Positions 56,063-63,391 of a DNA stretch of 64,000 nucleotides are shown one piece after another. A program made the translations under genes and the position numbers. The notes beneath the pieces are model-generated. The model searched no databases. It was not told the DNA's origin and worked only from the letters and a program-made list of their open reading frames with translations. Where the stretch lies: positions 62,001-126,000 of the forward strand of contig NZ_AUDJ01000014.1 of assembly GCF_000425405.1 (NCBI RefSeq). Reading direction: 5' to 3'. Every line of letters starts with the position of its first letter. The first letter of the stretch is position 1. Source of the stretch: Ferrimonas kyonanensis DSM 18153. GTDB taxonomy: Bacteria > Pseudomonadota > Gammaproteobacteria > Enterobacterales > Shewanellaceae.

Positions 56063-56635
56063 ATGGTAGACAACAATCAACAGTCCGGTTGGGCTAAGTT
56101 GTGGAAGCAACCCAAATCAAAATGGTTGCTGGGTATTCCACTGGGCGCCTTCCTGGCCCTGGCTGTCGGTGCCGTAGGTACCGTTGGTTTTAACACCGTA
56201 CTGCACGCCACCAGCAGTGACGCTTTCTGCGTTAACTGTCACGTGCCGTCCTTTGCCGCTGAAGAGGTGAAGGTCAGCAAGCACGGCATGTCTAAGTCTG
56301 GCATGGTGGTTAACTGCGCCGATTGTCACGTATCCAAAGAGTTCGTGCCAAAAATGATTCGTAAGATCTCTGCCATGAAAGAGGTGTATCTGGAGCTGAA
56401 AGGCGAGATCACCACCAAGGAAGAGTTCCTGGCCTACAAAAAAGACGGTGCCGCTCGCATCATTGCTGAGATGAAGAGCAATGACTCCCGCGAATGCCGC
56501 ACCTGTCACGATGTGAACCGCATGAACTTCGACAAACAGAAGAAAGTGGCGGCCAAGATGCACCAGAAGATGGACAAGATGGGCAAGACCTGCATCGATT
56601 GTCACAAATACAAGGTGGCTCACAAGAAGCCATAA
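56063..56635 (+). CDS. cymA: NapC/NirT-family tetraheme quinol dehydrogenase CymA
   Basis: 190 residues, close to Shewanella CymA (187). One N-terminal membrane anchor (WLLGIPLGAFLALAVGAVGT, about residues 24-44) and four CxxCH hemes: CVNCH, CADCH, CRTCH, CIDCH. CymA oxidises menaquinol and passes electrons to periplasmic carriers, including MtrA-type decahemes. GAGGATGAG precedes the ATG. It is divergent from the OmcA/MtrC-family genes and separated from the CO dehydrogenase operon only by its terminator and 147 bp. It could instead serve fumarate, nitrate or DMSO reduction, as CymA does in Shewanella. Confidence 0.92.
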   Translation: MVDNNQQSGWAKLWKQPKSKWLLGIPLGAFLALAVGAVGTVGFNTVLHATSSDAFCVNCHVPSFAAEEVKVSKHGMSKSGMVVNCADCHVSKEFVPKMIRKISAMKEVYLELKGEITTKEEFLAYKKDGAARIIAEMKSNDSRECRTCHDVNRMNFDKQKKVAAKMHQKMDKMGKTCIDCHKYKVAHKKP

Positions 56636-56666
56636 ACGACTCAGCCAAAAGTTGAGTGGTTAAACG

Positions 56667-56694
56667 ACGCCGGGCATTGCCCGGCGTTTTTTTT
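56667..56694 (+). terminator. terminator of cymA
   Basis: ACGCCGGGC-ATT-GCCCGGCGT followed by eight T residues; separates cymA from hypA. Confidence 0.93.
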
Positions 56695-56758
56695 ACCTGC
56701 CCCTCATTTCTCCCTTTAATGTGCCCTCGAGCGCAGTTGCCAACTTTCCCTTCGCTAG

Positions 56759-56774
56759 TGTCATTCAGCTGACA
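56759..56774. promoter_or_regulatory. CooA-like dyad upstream of hypA-cooFS operon
   Basis: TGTCATTCAGCTGACA is a perfect TGTCA-N6-TGACA inverted repeat centred 75.5 bp before the hypA start. The known CooA target in Rhodospirillum rubrum is, as I recall, TGTCA-N6-CGACA, so this differs at one arm position. A class II layout would put a weak -10 (TTTCAT, 56796-56801) at the right place. No cooA gene lies in the window; a related CRP-family protein could bind instead. Confidence 0.6.
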
Positions 56775-56841
56775 GAATTCCCGCCATCGCTGGTGTTTCA
56801 TAGCCTCAGGTCAATGAGAAACCCACGACACAGGTAACGAG

Positions 56842-57180
56842 ATGCATGAAGCGGCCCTAACCCAAAGCCTGATAAAGGTGCTGTTGACCCAGGCTGAACG
56901 GGTTAAGGCGAACTCCATTTCTCGCGTTACGGTCAAAGTTGGCCAGTTAAAGGCGGTGGAGCCCCAATCCTTGAGTTTCTGTTTTGAGATGTTCGCAAAG
57001 GACACTCTGATTGAGGGGGCGCAGCTGGTTATCGATCACGTCCCCGCTCGGGCAACCTGCCATGGATGCCAGCGATCGTTCGATATTTCCCGGTTCTGTT
57101 TTCGTTGTGACACGTGCCAGAGCCGGGATATCGAACTGATTCAAGGCGAAGAGTTGTTCATTGAAAGCTTTGAGACCTAG
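56842..57180 (+). CDS. hypA: nickel insertion protein HypA
   Basis: 112 residues. It starts MHE, whose His2 is the Ni ligand. The zinc site is C73-x2-C76 and C89-x2-C92 (TCHGCQRS, CDTCQSRD), with an extra Cys86. HypA works with HypB to deliver nickel to NiFe hydrogenase, and in some bacteria to other Ni enzymes. Here it is the first gene of the CO dehydrogenase operon, 11 bp before cooF, and hypB lies at the far end. That placement suggests this pair is dedicated to CO dehydrogenase and/or a CO-linked hydrogenase. Confidence 0.94.
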   Translation: MHEAALTQSLIKVLLTQAERVKANSISRVTVKVGQLKAVEPQSLSFCFEMFAKDTLIEGAQLVIDHVPARATCHGCQRSFDISRFCFRCDTCQSRDIELIQGEELFIESFET

Positions 57181-57191
57181 AGGCTGAAGTT

Positions 57192-57770
57192 ATGAAACAA
57201 ACGGAGAACGTCATTATCTATGCCGACGCAGAGCGATGCCTGGGTTGTCATAGTTGTGAGTTGGCCTGTGCGGTCGCTCATGGTGGCGAAGGCGGCCTGG
57301 TGGGGTCGGTGGTCAAAGGACTGCCGCTTCACTCACGCACCAAGGTGGTGGTGGCGGATGAGGTAATGATGCCGATGCAGTGCCGCCAGTGTGAGAATGC
57401 CCCCTGCACCATGGTGTGCCCAACCGGCGCCTGTCGTCAGGAAAACGGTCAGGTGCAGATCGTCGAGGCCAACTGTGTTGGCTGCAAGCTGTGCGTGATG
57501 GTGTGCCCTTTCGGGGCCATCACCGTGCGGCGGGACAGCCTTCAACAGGAGCAAGACACCAACAATCAGGGGGTGGCACTGAAATGCGACCTGTGTACCA
57601 GCTGGTGTGCCGAGCAGGGCAAGAGTGAGACCGCCTGTGTCGAAGCCTGCCCGACCAAGGCGATCAGCCTGATAAACATGCAAACCTACCGCACCGCCCT
57701 GGTGCAGGCCAGGGCGAAAGAGCTGGCTCAATCTCAAAAACACATGACCCTGACCCTGAGGAGACCCTGA
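57192..57770 (+). CDS. cooF: CooF-type ferredoxin of CO dehydrogenase
   Basis: 192 residues with cysteine groups for four [4Fe-4S] clusters: CLGCHSCELAC, CRQCENAPCTMVCP, CVGCKLCVMVCP and CDLCTSWC plus CVEACP. CooF takes electrons from CooS and passes them to a membrane hydrogenase or another acceptor. The stop and the cooS start overlap by one base (TGATGG), which couples their translation. The length matches R. rubrum CooF (190). It could also resemble HycB/DmsB-type electron-transfer subunits, but the cooS neighbour decides the name. Confidence 0.94.
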   Translation: MKQTENVIIYADAERCLGCHSCELACAVAHGGEGGLVGSVVKGLPLHSRTKVVVADEVMMPMQCRQCENAPCTMVCPTGACRQENGQVQIVEANCVGCKLCVMVCPFGAITVRRDSLQQEQDTNNQGVALKCDLCTSWCAEQGKSETACVEACPTKAISLINMQTYRTALVQARAKELAQSQKHMTLTLRRP

Positions 57771-59680
57771 TGGAGATCATCGTAAAATCCAGCGACGAGG
57801 CCGTTGCAGCCTTGTGCCCGGTGGCAGAAAGCGAAGGCATTGCCACGGTGTTTGACCGTTATAAGGCCCAGCAACCTCAATGTGGTTTCGGTTCTCTGGG
57901 ATTGTGTTGTCGCATCTGCTGGAAGGGCCCTTGTCGGGTCGACCCCTTTGGCGATGGTCCCAGCGAAGGGATCTGTGGTGCCAATCGCGACACCATCGTG
58001 GCCCGCAATGTGGCCCGAATGATGGCGGCGGGGGCGGCGGCCCATTCGGAGCATGGCCGCCACATCGCCCTGGCGATGCAGCGGGTAGGCAAAGGCGAGT
58101 TGCCGGCTTATCAGATTCGGGACCCGAAAAAACTGACCGCCATCGCCGAGCGACTGCAGATTGATACCGGCGACAAATCCGTACTGCAACTGGCGCACGA
58201 GGTCGCCACCAAGACGCTGGAGGACTATCAGAACCAGGATCATCACAAAGGCTGTCACTGGATCAGTGCTTCGGTGCCGAAAAAGCGCCTCGACAAACTG
58301 GCCAAGCTGGGGGTGTTGCCGCACAACATCGATGCCACCGTGGCTCAGATCATGGCCCGCACTCACATCGGCTGTGACGCCGAACCGAGCAACGTTTTTC
58401 TCGGCGGGGTGAGAGGCGCACTGGCCGATTTCAATGGCATGTCGCTGGCGACCGAGTTGTCGGACGCCATGTTTGGCACCCCTGCGCCGGTGGTGACCGA
58501 AGCCAATATCGGCGTGATCGATCGTCAGTCGGTCAACATTGCCGTCAATGGCCATAACCCGCTGCTCAGCGAAGTGATCTGCGATGTCTCCCGCGAGATG
58601 AATCAGGCCGCCATCGAGGCCGGTGCGCCCGGAGGCATTAACATCGTCGGCATCTGCTGTACCGGCAACGAAGTCATGATGCGTCACGGTATTCCATTGG
58701 CGACCAACTACCTGTCTCAGGAGATGGCGATTCTGACCGGAGCCCTGGATGCCATGGTGGTTGACGTGCAGTGCATCATGCCGTCGCTGCCGCAAATTGG
58801 TGACTGCTTCCATACCGAAGTGATCACCACCATGGCCGACAACAAGATGCAGGGAGCGCGTCATGTGGACTTCTGTGAGGAGAACGCCAGTGCCACTGCC
58901 CGCAAGGTGATTCAGTTTGCCATCGATGCCTTTGGCCGCCGGGACCCCAATAAGATCAACATTCCTGACATCAAACGCACCGCCGTGGTGGGTTTCAGCG
59001 CCGAAGCGGTGATGGATGCGTTGGCACAGGTCGACGCCGAGGACCCACTGAAGCCACTGCTGGACCACGTGGTGGCCGGTAACATTCAGGGCATCGCCTT
59101 GTTTGCCGGCTGCAACAACACCCAGAGCGTTCAGGATGAAAGCTATCAGAAGATCGCCAAAACTCTGGCGGCCAACAACGTGCTGCTGCTGGCCACAGGC
59201 TGTGGTGCCGGCGCTTTCGCCAAAAATGGTTTGATGAATCAGCAGGCCACCGAGTTGTACGCCGGTGAGGGGCTGAAGGCGGTGTTGACCGCCGTCGGTG
59301 AGGCGGCCGGCCTCAATGGGCCGTTGCCTTTGGTGCTGCACATGGGCTCCTGCGTCGACAACAGCCGTGCCATTACCCTGGCAACGGCACTGGCCAATCG
59401 CCTGAATGTGGATCTGTGTGATCTGCCATTGGTGGCGTCGGCTCCGGAAGCGATGTCGGAAAAAGCGGTGGCCATCGCCTCCTGGAGCGTGGGCCTGGGG
59501 ATTCCGACTCATTTGGGCACCATGCCGCATGTGACCGGTTCTAAGGTGGTGACGGAGTTAATGACCGAAGGGGCTAAGGATCTGTTTGGAGGCTACTTCC
59601 TGGTGGAAACCGATCCGGATCTGGCCGGCGAAAAACTGGTAGAGGTGATTCGCAACAAACGCCTTGGCCTGGGAATTTAA
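57770..59680 (+). CDS. cooS: anaerobic Ni-Fe carbon monoxide dehydrogenase catalytic subunit
   Basis: Catalyses CO + H2O to CO2 + 2 H+ + 2 e-. It has 636 residues, the usual length for a monofunctional CooS. The D- and B-cluster cysteines are at C38, C46, C47, C50, C55 and C69, the exact spacing of Carboxydothermus CODH-II. C-cluster ligands are present: histidine in NGHNPLL (H262), and cysteines in GICCTGNEVM, VQCIMPS, AGCNNTQS, TGCGAGAFAKNG and HMGSCVDNSR. The active site therefore looks complete. It overlaps cooF by one base and is followed by a stable hairpin before cooC. No acetyl-CoA synthase gene is present, so the role is CO oxidation rather than acetogenesis. Confidence 0.97.
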   Translation: MEIIVKSSDEAVAALCPVAESEGIATVFDRYKAQQPQCGFGSLGLCCRICWKGPCRVDPFGDGPSEGICGANRDTIVARNVARMMAAGAAAHSEHGRHIALAMQRVGKGELPAYQIRDPKKLTAIAERLQIDTGDKSVLQLAHEVATKTLEDYQNQDHHKGCHWISASVPKKRLDKLAKLGVLPHNIDATVAQIMARTHIGCDAEPSNVFLGGVRGALADFNGMSLATELSDAMFGTPAPVVTEANIGVIDRQSVNIAVNGHNPLLSEVICDVSREMNQAAIEAGAPGGINIVGICCTGNEVMMRHGIPLATNYLSQEMAILTGALDAMVVDVQCIMPSLPQIGDCFHTEVITTMADNKMQGARHVDFCEENASATARKVIQFAIDAFGRRDPNKINIPDIKRTAVVGFSAEAVMDALAQVDAEDPLKPLLDHVVAGNIQGIALFAGCNNTQSVQDESYQKIAKTLAANNVLLLATGCGAGAFAKNGLMNQQATELYAGEGLKAVLTAVGEAAGLNGPLPLVLHMGSCVDNSRAITLATALANRLNVDLCDLPLVASAPEAMSEKAVAIASWSVGLGIPTHLGTMPHVTGSKVVTELMTEGAKDLFGGYFLVETDPDLAGEKLVEVIRNKRLGLGI

Positions 59681-59690
59681 CCAACATAGC

Positions 59691-59715
59691 CCCGGGAAGG
59701 CACGGCCTTCCCGGG
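59691..59715 (+). promoter_or_regulatory. intercistronic hairpin between cooS and cooC
   Basis: CCCGGGAAGGC and GCCTTCCCGGG form a perfect 11-bp stem with a 3-base ACG loop. It starts 10 bp after the cooS stop and ends 1 bp before the cooC Shine-Dalgarno (GGAGG). There is no T run, so it is more likely an mRNA-stability or processing element, or a brake on cooC translation, than a full terminator. Confidence 0.7.
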
Positions 59716-59727
59716 TGGAGGTGCAAC

Positions 59728-60525
59728 ATGAAGATAGCCATTACTGGAAAAGGGGGAGTGGGAAAGACCACCCTGGCTGGCTTGCTGGCCCGCAGTCTGG
59801 CCGAGGATAGCTTGCGGGTGCTGGCGGTGGACGCCGATCCCGATGCCAACCTGGCGGCGGCGGTGGGAATTGCTGCCGGGTCGCCGCAACCCTTGCCGTT
59901 TTCCAAGTTGACCGAGCTGGCCCGATCCCGCACCGGCGCCGATCAGAACAGCGGTGGCCTGTTTAAACTCAACCCCAGGGTGGACGACCTGCCGCAGCAA
60001 TTCTGGTTGGAGCATCAGGGGGTACGGGTGCTGAAAATGGGTACCGTCGACCATGCCGGCAGCGGCTGTGTCTGTCCCGAACACACCTTGGTGCGCAGCT
60101 TGATGCGACACCTGCTGCTGGACAGAGATGAGATGGTGATCATGGACATGGAGGCGGGCATTGAACATCTGGGCCGGGGCACCGCCGATGCCGTGGATCT
60201 GCTGGTGGTGGTGGTGGAGCCTGGCAGTCGCAGCGTGCAGACCGCCTTGCAGGTAGAGCAGTTGGCACAGCAACTGGCCATCGCCCGAGTGGGGTTTGTG
60301 GCCAGTAAGGTCGACGGTCCCGACGACCTGGAGTTTATTCGTCAGGCTCTGGGCCCGAAGCGAACCCTGCTGGGGCAATTGAGCTGGAGTGACACCCTGC
60401 GTCGTGCCGATAAGTCCGGCCAATCCCCGTTTGATTTTTCCGGCCCCTTCATCGAGGAAGTCGATGCCATCAAGCGGGCGCTGCTGGCCCTGGTACCGAG
60501 GATGGAGGAGGCGGCTCATGTGTAA
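59728..60525 (+). CDS. cooC: CO dehydrogenase nickel-insertion ATPase CooC
   Basis: 265 residues. MinD/ParA-type ATPase with the deviant Walker A GKGGVGKTTLAGLL starting near residue 6 and VDADPDANLA at the switch region. A C-x-C pair in GCVCPEHTL (C114, C116) matches the metal-binding cysteines at the CooC dimer interface. It drives nickel loading of the CooS C-cluster. GGAGG precedes the ATG. Its last 8 bp overlap cooT. Confidence 0.95.
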   Translation: MKIAITGKGGVGKTTLAGLLARSLAEDSLRVLAVDADPDANLAAAVGIAAGSPQPLPFSKLTELARSRTGADQNSGGLFKLNPRVDDLPQQFWLEHQGVRVLKMGTVDHAGSGCVCPEHTLVRSLMRHLLLDRDEMVIMDMEAGIEHLGRGTADAVDLLVVVVEPGSRSVQTALQVEQLAQQLAIARVGFVASKVDGPDDLEFIRQALGPKRTLLGQLSWSDTLRRADKSGQSPFDFSGPFIEEVDAIKRALLALVPRMEEAAHV

Positions 60526-60730
60526 CGTCAGTGTGATGCTGGTGACCCCGACGTCGGCAGAGACCATTGAAGAGGTCACCGGCATCGAAGTGCACGGAGA
60601 GGCCTTAGTGATCACCACTTTTTTTGATCCCCCGCGCCAGCTGTCTGGCTATCGGCTGGTGAGCGCCGATTTTCTTAAACGACAGATCGTGCTGGAACAG
60701 CCACAGAAATCAGGAGACAACCATGAGTAA
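60518..60730 (+). CDS. cooT: CooT nickel-binding protein
   Basis: 70 residues, starting MCNVSVML, in the overlap with cooC (8 bp) and ending in an 8-bp overlap with the next gene. R. rubrum CooT is about 66 residues, also begins with Met-Cys and binds Ni through Cys2. The body (IEEVTGIEVHGEALVITTFF, then GYRLVSADFLKRQIVLEQ) fits the small beta fold. Predicted role: nickel chaperone for CooS. The overlap on both sides fixes the start. Confidence 0.85.
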   Translation: MCNVSVMLVTPTSAETIEEVTGIEVHGEALVITTFFDPPRQLSGYRLVSADFLKRQIVLEQPQKSGDNHE

Positions 60731-60959
60731 CGAACGGCAAATTTTGCTGCAAAAAATGCAGCGGTTGCTGCCCCACTGGCAACAGCATAACGATGAGCAC
60801 ATCAATGAAATGGAGCGGTGGCAGCATCAGTTGCTGGCTCAGGAACTGACTGAGTTGGCACAGTCGATTGCCGATGTGGTGGTGCAGATGAAAACTACCG
60901 GTCAGCGCCTGCAGCAGGCTCAGGACACAGTGACCACTTACTCCGACAAGAGTGCCTAG
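60723..60959 (+). CDS. cooJ: short CooJ-like nickel chaperone without His-rich tail
   Basis: 78 residues, mostly helical and coiled-coil-like. It contains HWQQHNDEH (about residues 18-26), which fits the HW-x2-H-x3-H nickel motif described for the N-terminal domain of R. rubrum CooJ. The long His-rich C-terminal tail of that protein (about 115 residues in all) is absent: after QQAQDTVTTYSDKSA the gene stops. Its order after cooC and cooT is the same as in R. rubrum. It may be a reduced nickel carrier keeping only the dimer-interface site. It overlaps cooT by 8 bp. Confidence 0.75.
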   Translation: MSNERQILLQKMQRLLPHWQQHNDEHINEMERWQHQLLAQELTELAQSIADVVVQMKTTGQRLQQAQDTVTTYSDKSA

Positions 60960-60988
60960 TCGGTTCAGGAGGCAGAGGAGAGTCAGCC

Positions 60989-61729
60989 ATGTGCAATAAC
61001 TGTGGATGCAATGTGACGTCGGGCAATCGCCACCTGCTGGAGGCCGGGGGCAAACTGGAACACAGTCAGGGACGGCGAACCATTCAGGTGCTTGAGGGGT
61101 TGCTGGATGAAAACGATCATCAGGCGATGCACAACCGCGAGCACCTGGACCAGCATCGGGTCGTGGCCATCAATCTGATGTCTTCGCCGGGCAGCGGCAA
61201 AACCCGACTGCTTGAGGCCTGCCTGCCAGAACTGGCGAAGATGGGCATTCGGGTTGGGGTGATCGAGGGGGATTTGGAGACCGAGAACGATGCGGCTCGT
61301 ATCCGCAAGCATGGGGTGCCGGTGCTGCAAATCACCACTGGCATGGCCTGCCACCTGGATGCCCACATGGTGCACAACGCCCTGCATTATCTGCCGTTGG
61401 CGGAACTGGACCTGCTGTTTATTGAAAATGTGGGCAACCTGGTGTGTCCTGCCAGCTTTGATTTGGGTCAGCATCAGGATGTGGTGTTGCTGTCGGCCAC
61501 CGAGGGGGACGATAAACCCTGTAAGTATCCGGTGATGTTTCGCAGCGCCGATAGGGTGCTGATCTCCAAGGTCGATCTGTTGGCCCACTTCGATGACTTT
61601 GATGCCCACCGGGCGCAGGCCAATCTGGAGCAACTGGGGCTGGCGCAACCGGCGTGGCAGGTGTCGGCAAAAACCGGACAGGGATTGGAAGCGTGGTTGG
61701 CGTGGTTGGCAGAGTTAGTGAAGAAATAG
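60989..61729 (+). CDS. hypB: nickel incorporation GTPase HypB
   Basis: 246 residues. The N-terminal high-affinity Ni motif MCNNCGC (C2, C5, C7) is present but there is no His-rich stretch. The GTPase P-loop SSPGSGKT and the G-domain metal site in GMACHLDAHMV and NLVCPASFDLG are conserved, as is SKVDLL. It acts with HypA to hand over nickel. It is the last gene of the hypA-cooFSCTJ-hypB unit, 29 bp after cooJ with AGGAGGC nearby. The operon so brackets cooS with both general Ni chaperones. Confidence 0.95.
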   Translation: MCNNCGCNVTSGNRHLLEAGGKLEHSQGRRTIQVLEGLLDENDHQAMHNREHLDQHRVVAINLMSSPGSGKTRLLEACLPELAKMGIRVGVIEGDLETENDAARIRKHGVPVLQITTGMACHLDAHMVHNALHYLPLAELDLLFIENVGNLVCPASFDLGQHQDVVLLSATEGDDKPCKYPVMFRSADRVLISKVDLLAHFDDFDAHRAQANLEQLGLAQPAWQVSAKTGQGLEAWLAWLAELVKK

Positions 61730-61754
61730 GGTAAATTCACGGCAATGATTATCG

Positions 61755-61780
61755 GCGCCCAGGCTATATTGTGTGGGCGC
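61755..61780 (+). terminator. possible weak terminator after hypB
   Basis: GCGCCCA / TGGGCGC with a 12-base loop and TTATTG after it. It is too weak to be sure; read-through into the following gene is possible. Confidence 0.4.
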
Positions 61781-61857
61781 TTATTGTGCTGCCAAAAATA
61801 AAGTTATTTCTGTTTTTTTGCCTTTTTATTGTTTGTTTTCTTATGGGTTTTATTTTG

Positions 61858-61871
61858 TTGATCATGGTCAC
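61858..61871 (+). promoter_or_regulatory. FNR-like site before membrane polyferredoxin gene
   Basis: TTGATCATGGTCAC matches TTGAT-N4-ATCAA in 8 of 10 positions. It is centred about 54 bp before a perfect TATAAT (61916-61921), close to the class I activator distance of -61.5 from the start of transcription. Candidate for anaerobic control. Confidence 0.4.
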
Positions 61872-61915
61872 GAATAGACACTAAGCGATGAACGTTAAGA
61901 CTATTTTGAACTCAA

Positions 61916-61921
61916 TATAAT
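61916..61921 (+). promoter_or_regulatory. candidate -10 of membrane polyferredoxin gene
   Basis: Perfect TATAAT, 27-32 bp before the start codon, with no good -35 at 17 bp. This suggests an activator-dependent promoter and a transcript separate from hypB. Confidence 0.45.
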
Positions 61922-61947
61922 TACGACTTGTTATTAAGAACTGAATT

Positions 61948-63162
61948 ATGACTGTAATCGAATCCATCACTCTGATGTTCGGCCTGGTGTTTTCTTTAAG
62001 CCTGCTCTATTGGAGTAATCAGAAGTGGGGACTGTTGTTAACCGCCGCCTTGATGGTGACGGCGTTGGCGCTCACCTTGTACTGGCCGCTGTTGCTGGGG
62101 GCGGCGGTTGCCATGCTGGCGCTGGTCGCATTGCACCATTGGCGACCGGAGATTGCCCGTGGCCAGGGACGGGAGAATGGCCTAAGGGATTGGGTGCATC
62201 ACTCGATGTCCTTGGCGATGGTGTTGGTGGGCATCCAGTATGTGCTGTATTACAGTTTGCTGGGCCAGGGAGTGGAAACCGGATTGGGACGACCGGATGT
62301 GGTGGATGCGTTTTTGCCGATTGCCGGTGGCATCGAATTGAAAGCCATCATCATGTTGAACCTGTGGGACCAAAACCACCCAGCTGCGGCTGTTATGCTG
62401 ACCTCAGTATTATTAAGTGGATTGATTTGTAAGCGCGCATTCTGCGGTTGGATCTGTCCTTTAGGTCTGGCTGGTAAATATTTGTACGATTTGAGGGTGC
62501 GTTTTATTAAGGGCGCTTATTTGGCTCCAAAATGGTTGGATTGGCCATTAAGAATGCTGAAATACCTTTTATTATTGGGGTTGTTTTACATCGTAATTGG
62601 TATGCCAGCGGAATCTTTGCCCTATTATCTCGATGGCAACTATCAAAAGATAGCCGACCTTAAAATGGGACTGTTTTTTGCTAATCCCAGTGTGCTCGCT
62701 CTGGTGGTCATTGCTGTGATTCTGGGGCTGGCGGCTTGGCAACAGCAGGCATTTTGTCGCTACCTGTGTCCCTACGGTGCACTGTTGGGGCTGCTGAGCT
62801 TCCTCAGCCCGTTTAAGGTGCGACGGGACACCAACCACTGCCTGATTCAGTCCCGAGGGATGAAGTGCGATAAGTGCACTCGCGCTTGCCCTGCGCGAAT
62901 CCAGGTGCATACCGAGAGCACCGTACGTTCCGATGAGTGTCAGGCTTGCATGCGCTGCGTGGCGGCCTGTCCTAAGAAAGAGGCGCTGCAGGTGTCGACT
63001 CGCTGGGGGCAGACCCTGTCGGCTCGAGGGGTGCTGATCATCCTGTTGTTGCTGATGTTTGCAGTGCCATTGGTGGCCTATGTCGGCGGCTTCTGGCATA
63101 GCCAGGTCAGTGATGCCACCCGCATTGAGTTAATGAAATACATCCATCAGATAGGCCACTGA
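61948..63162 (+). CDS. membrane-bound 4Fe-4S polyferredoxin (NapH/YccM-like)
   Basis: 404 residues. Several transmembrane helices are interrupted by two cytoplasmic CxxxCP motifs (AFCGWICPLG and AFCRYLCPYG). Two ferredoxin clusters follow (CDKCTRACP and CQACMRCVAACP), then a final helix. This is the NapH/NosR/YccM layout, in which such proteins move electrons between quinol and soluble carriers. Its place between hypB and the proton-channel gene suggests a partner for CooF, linking CO electrons to the quinone pool. Codon use between about 62395 and 62690 is markedly more A/T-rich than in the rest of the gene and neighbours. The exact partner is not known. Confidence 0.85.
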   Translation: MTVIESITLMFGLVFSLSLLYWSNQKWGLLLTAALMVTALALTLYWPLLLGAAVAMLALVALHHWRPEIARGQGRENGLRDWVHHSMSLAMVLVGIQYVLYYSLLGQGVETGLGRPDVVDAFLPIAGGIELKAIIMLNLWDQNHPAAAVMLTSVLLSGLICKRAFCGWICPLGLAGKYLYDLRVRFIKGAYLAPKWLDWPLRMLKYLLLLGLFYIVIGMPAESLPYYLDGNYQKIADLKMGLFFANPSVLALVVIAVILGLAAWQQQAFCRYLCPYGALLGLLSFLSPFKVRRDTNHCLIQSRGMKCDKCTRACPARIQVHTESTVRSDECQACMRCVAACPKKEALQVSTRWGQTLSARGVLIILLLLMFAVPLVAYVGGFWHSQVSDATRIELMKYIHQIGH

Positions 63163-63204
63163 GCCTGATCCTCTTCGTTCACTGAGTGTTTCAATGTGAG
63201 CCTT

Positions 63205-63239
63205 GCCTGAGTCCCTGTGAAGGGGCTCAGGCTTTTTTG
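63205..63239 (+). terminator. terminator after polyferredoxin gene
   Basis: GCCTGAG-T-CCC pairs with GGGG-CTCAGGC, followed by TTTTTT. It ends the transcript before the proton-channel gene. Confidence 0.85.
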
Positions 63240-63313
63240 TGTTTGGCGGCCGAAACCCGCCTCCTCGGTAAAAGCGTGATGGGGGCAACGATTAGGCAAC
63301 ATACCGGCGCGGC

Positions 63314-63329
63314 TGTCGGCTCGCTGACA
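63314..63329. promoter_or_regulatory. CooA-like dyad upstream of proton-channel gene
   Basis: TGTCGGCTCGCTGACA reads TGTCG-N6-TGACA, flanked by C and G that extend the dyad. It is centred 70.5 bp before the start codon, nearly the same distance as the dyad before hypA (75.5 bp). A class II -10 would fall on GACACT (63351-63356), which is poor and so would need an activator. Confidence 0.55.
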
Positions 63330-63391
63330 GAAATCCCCTTCACCATACCGGACACTGCCCCTATGGCACTGTTGCTTGGATGAGGATTGCT

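Noticed and set aside
57734-59530. 598-codon minus-strand open frame over cooS
   Set aside because: Antisense shadow of cooS, Gly/His/Gln-rich and without motifs.
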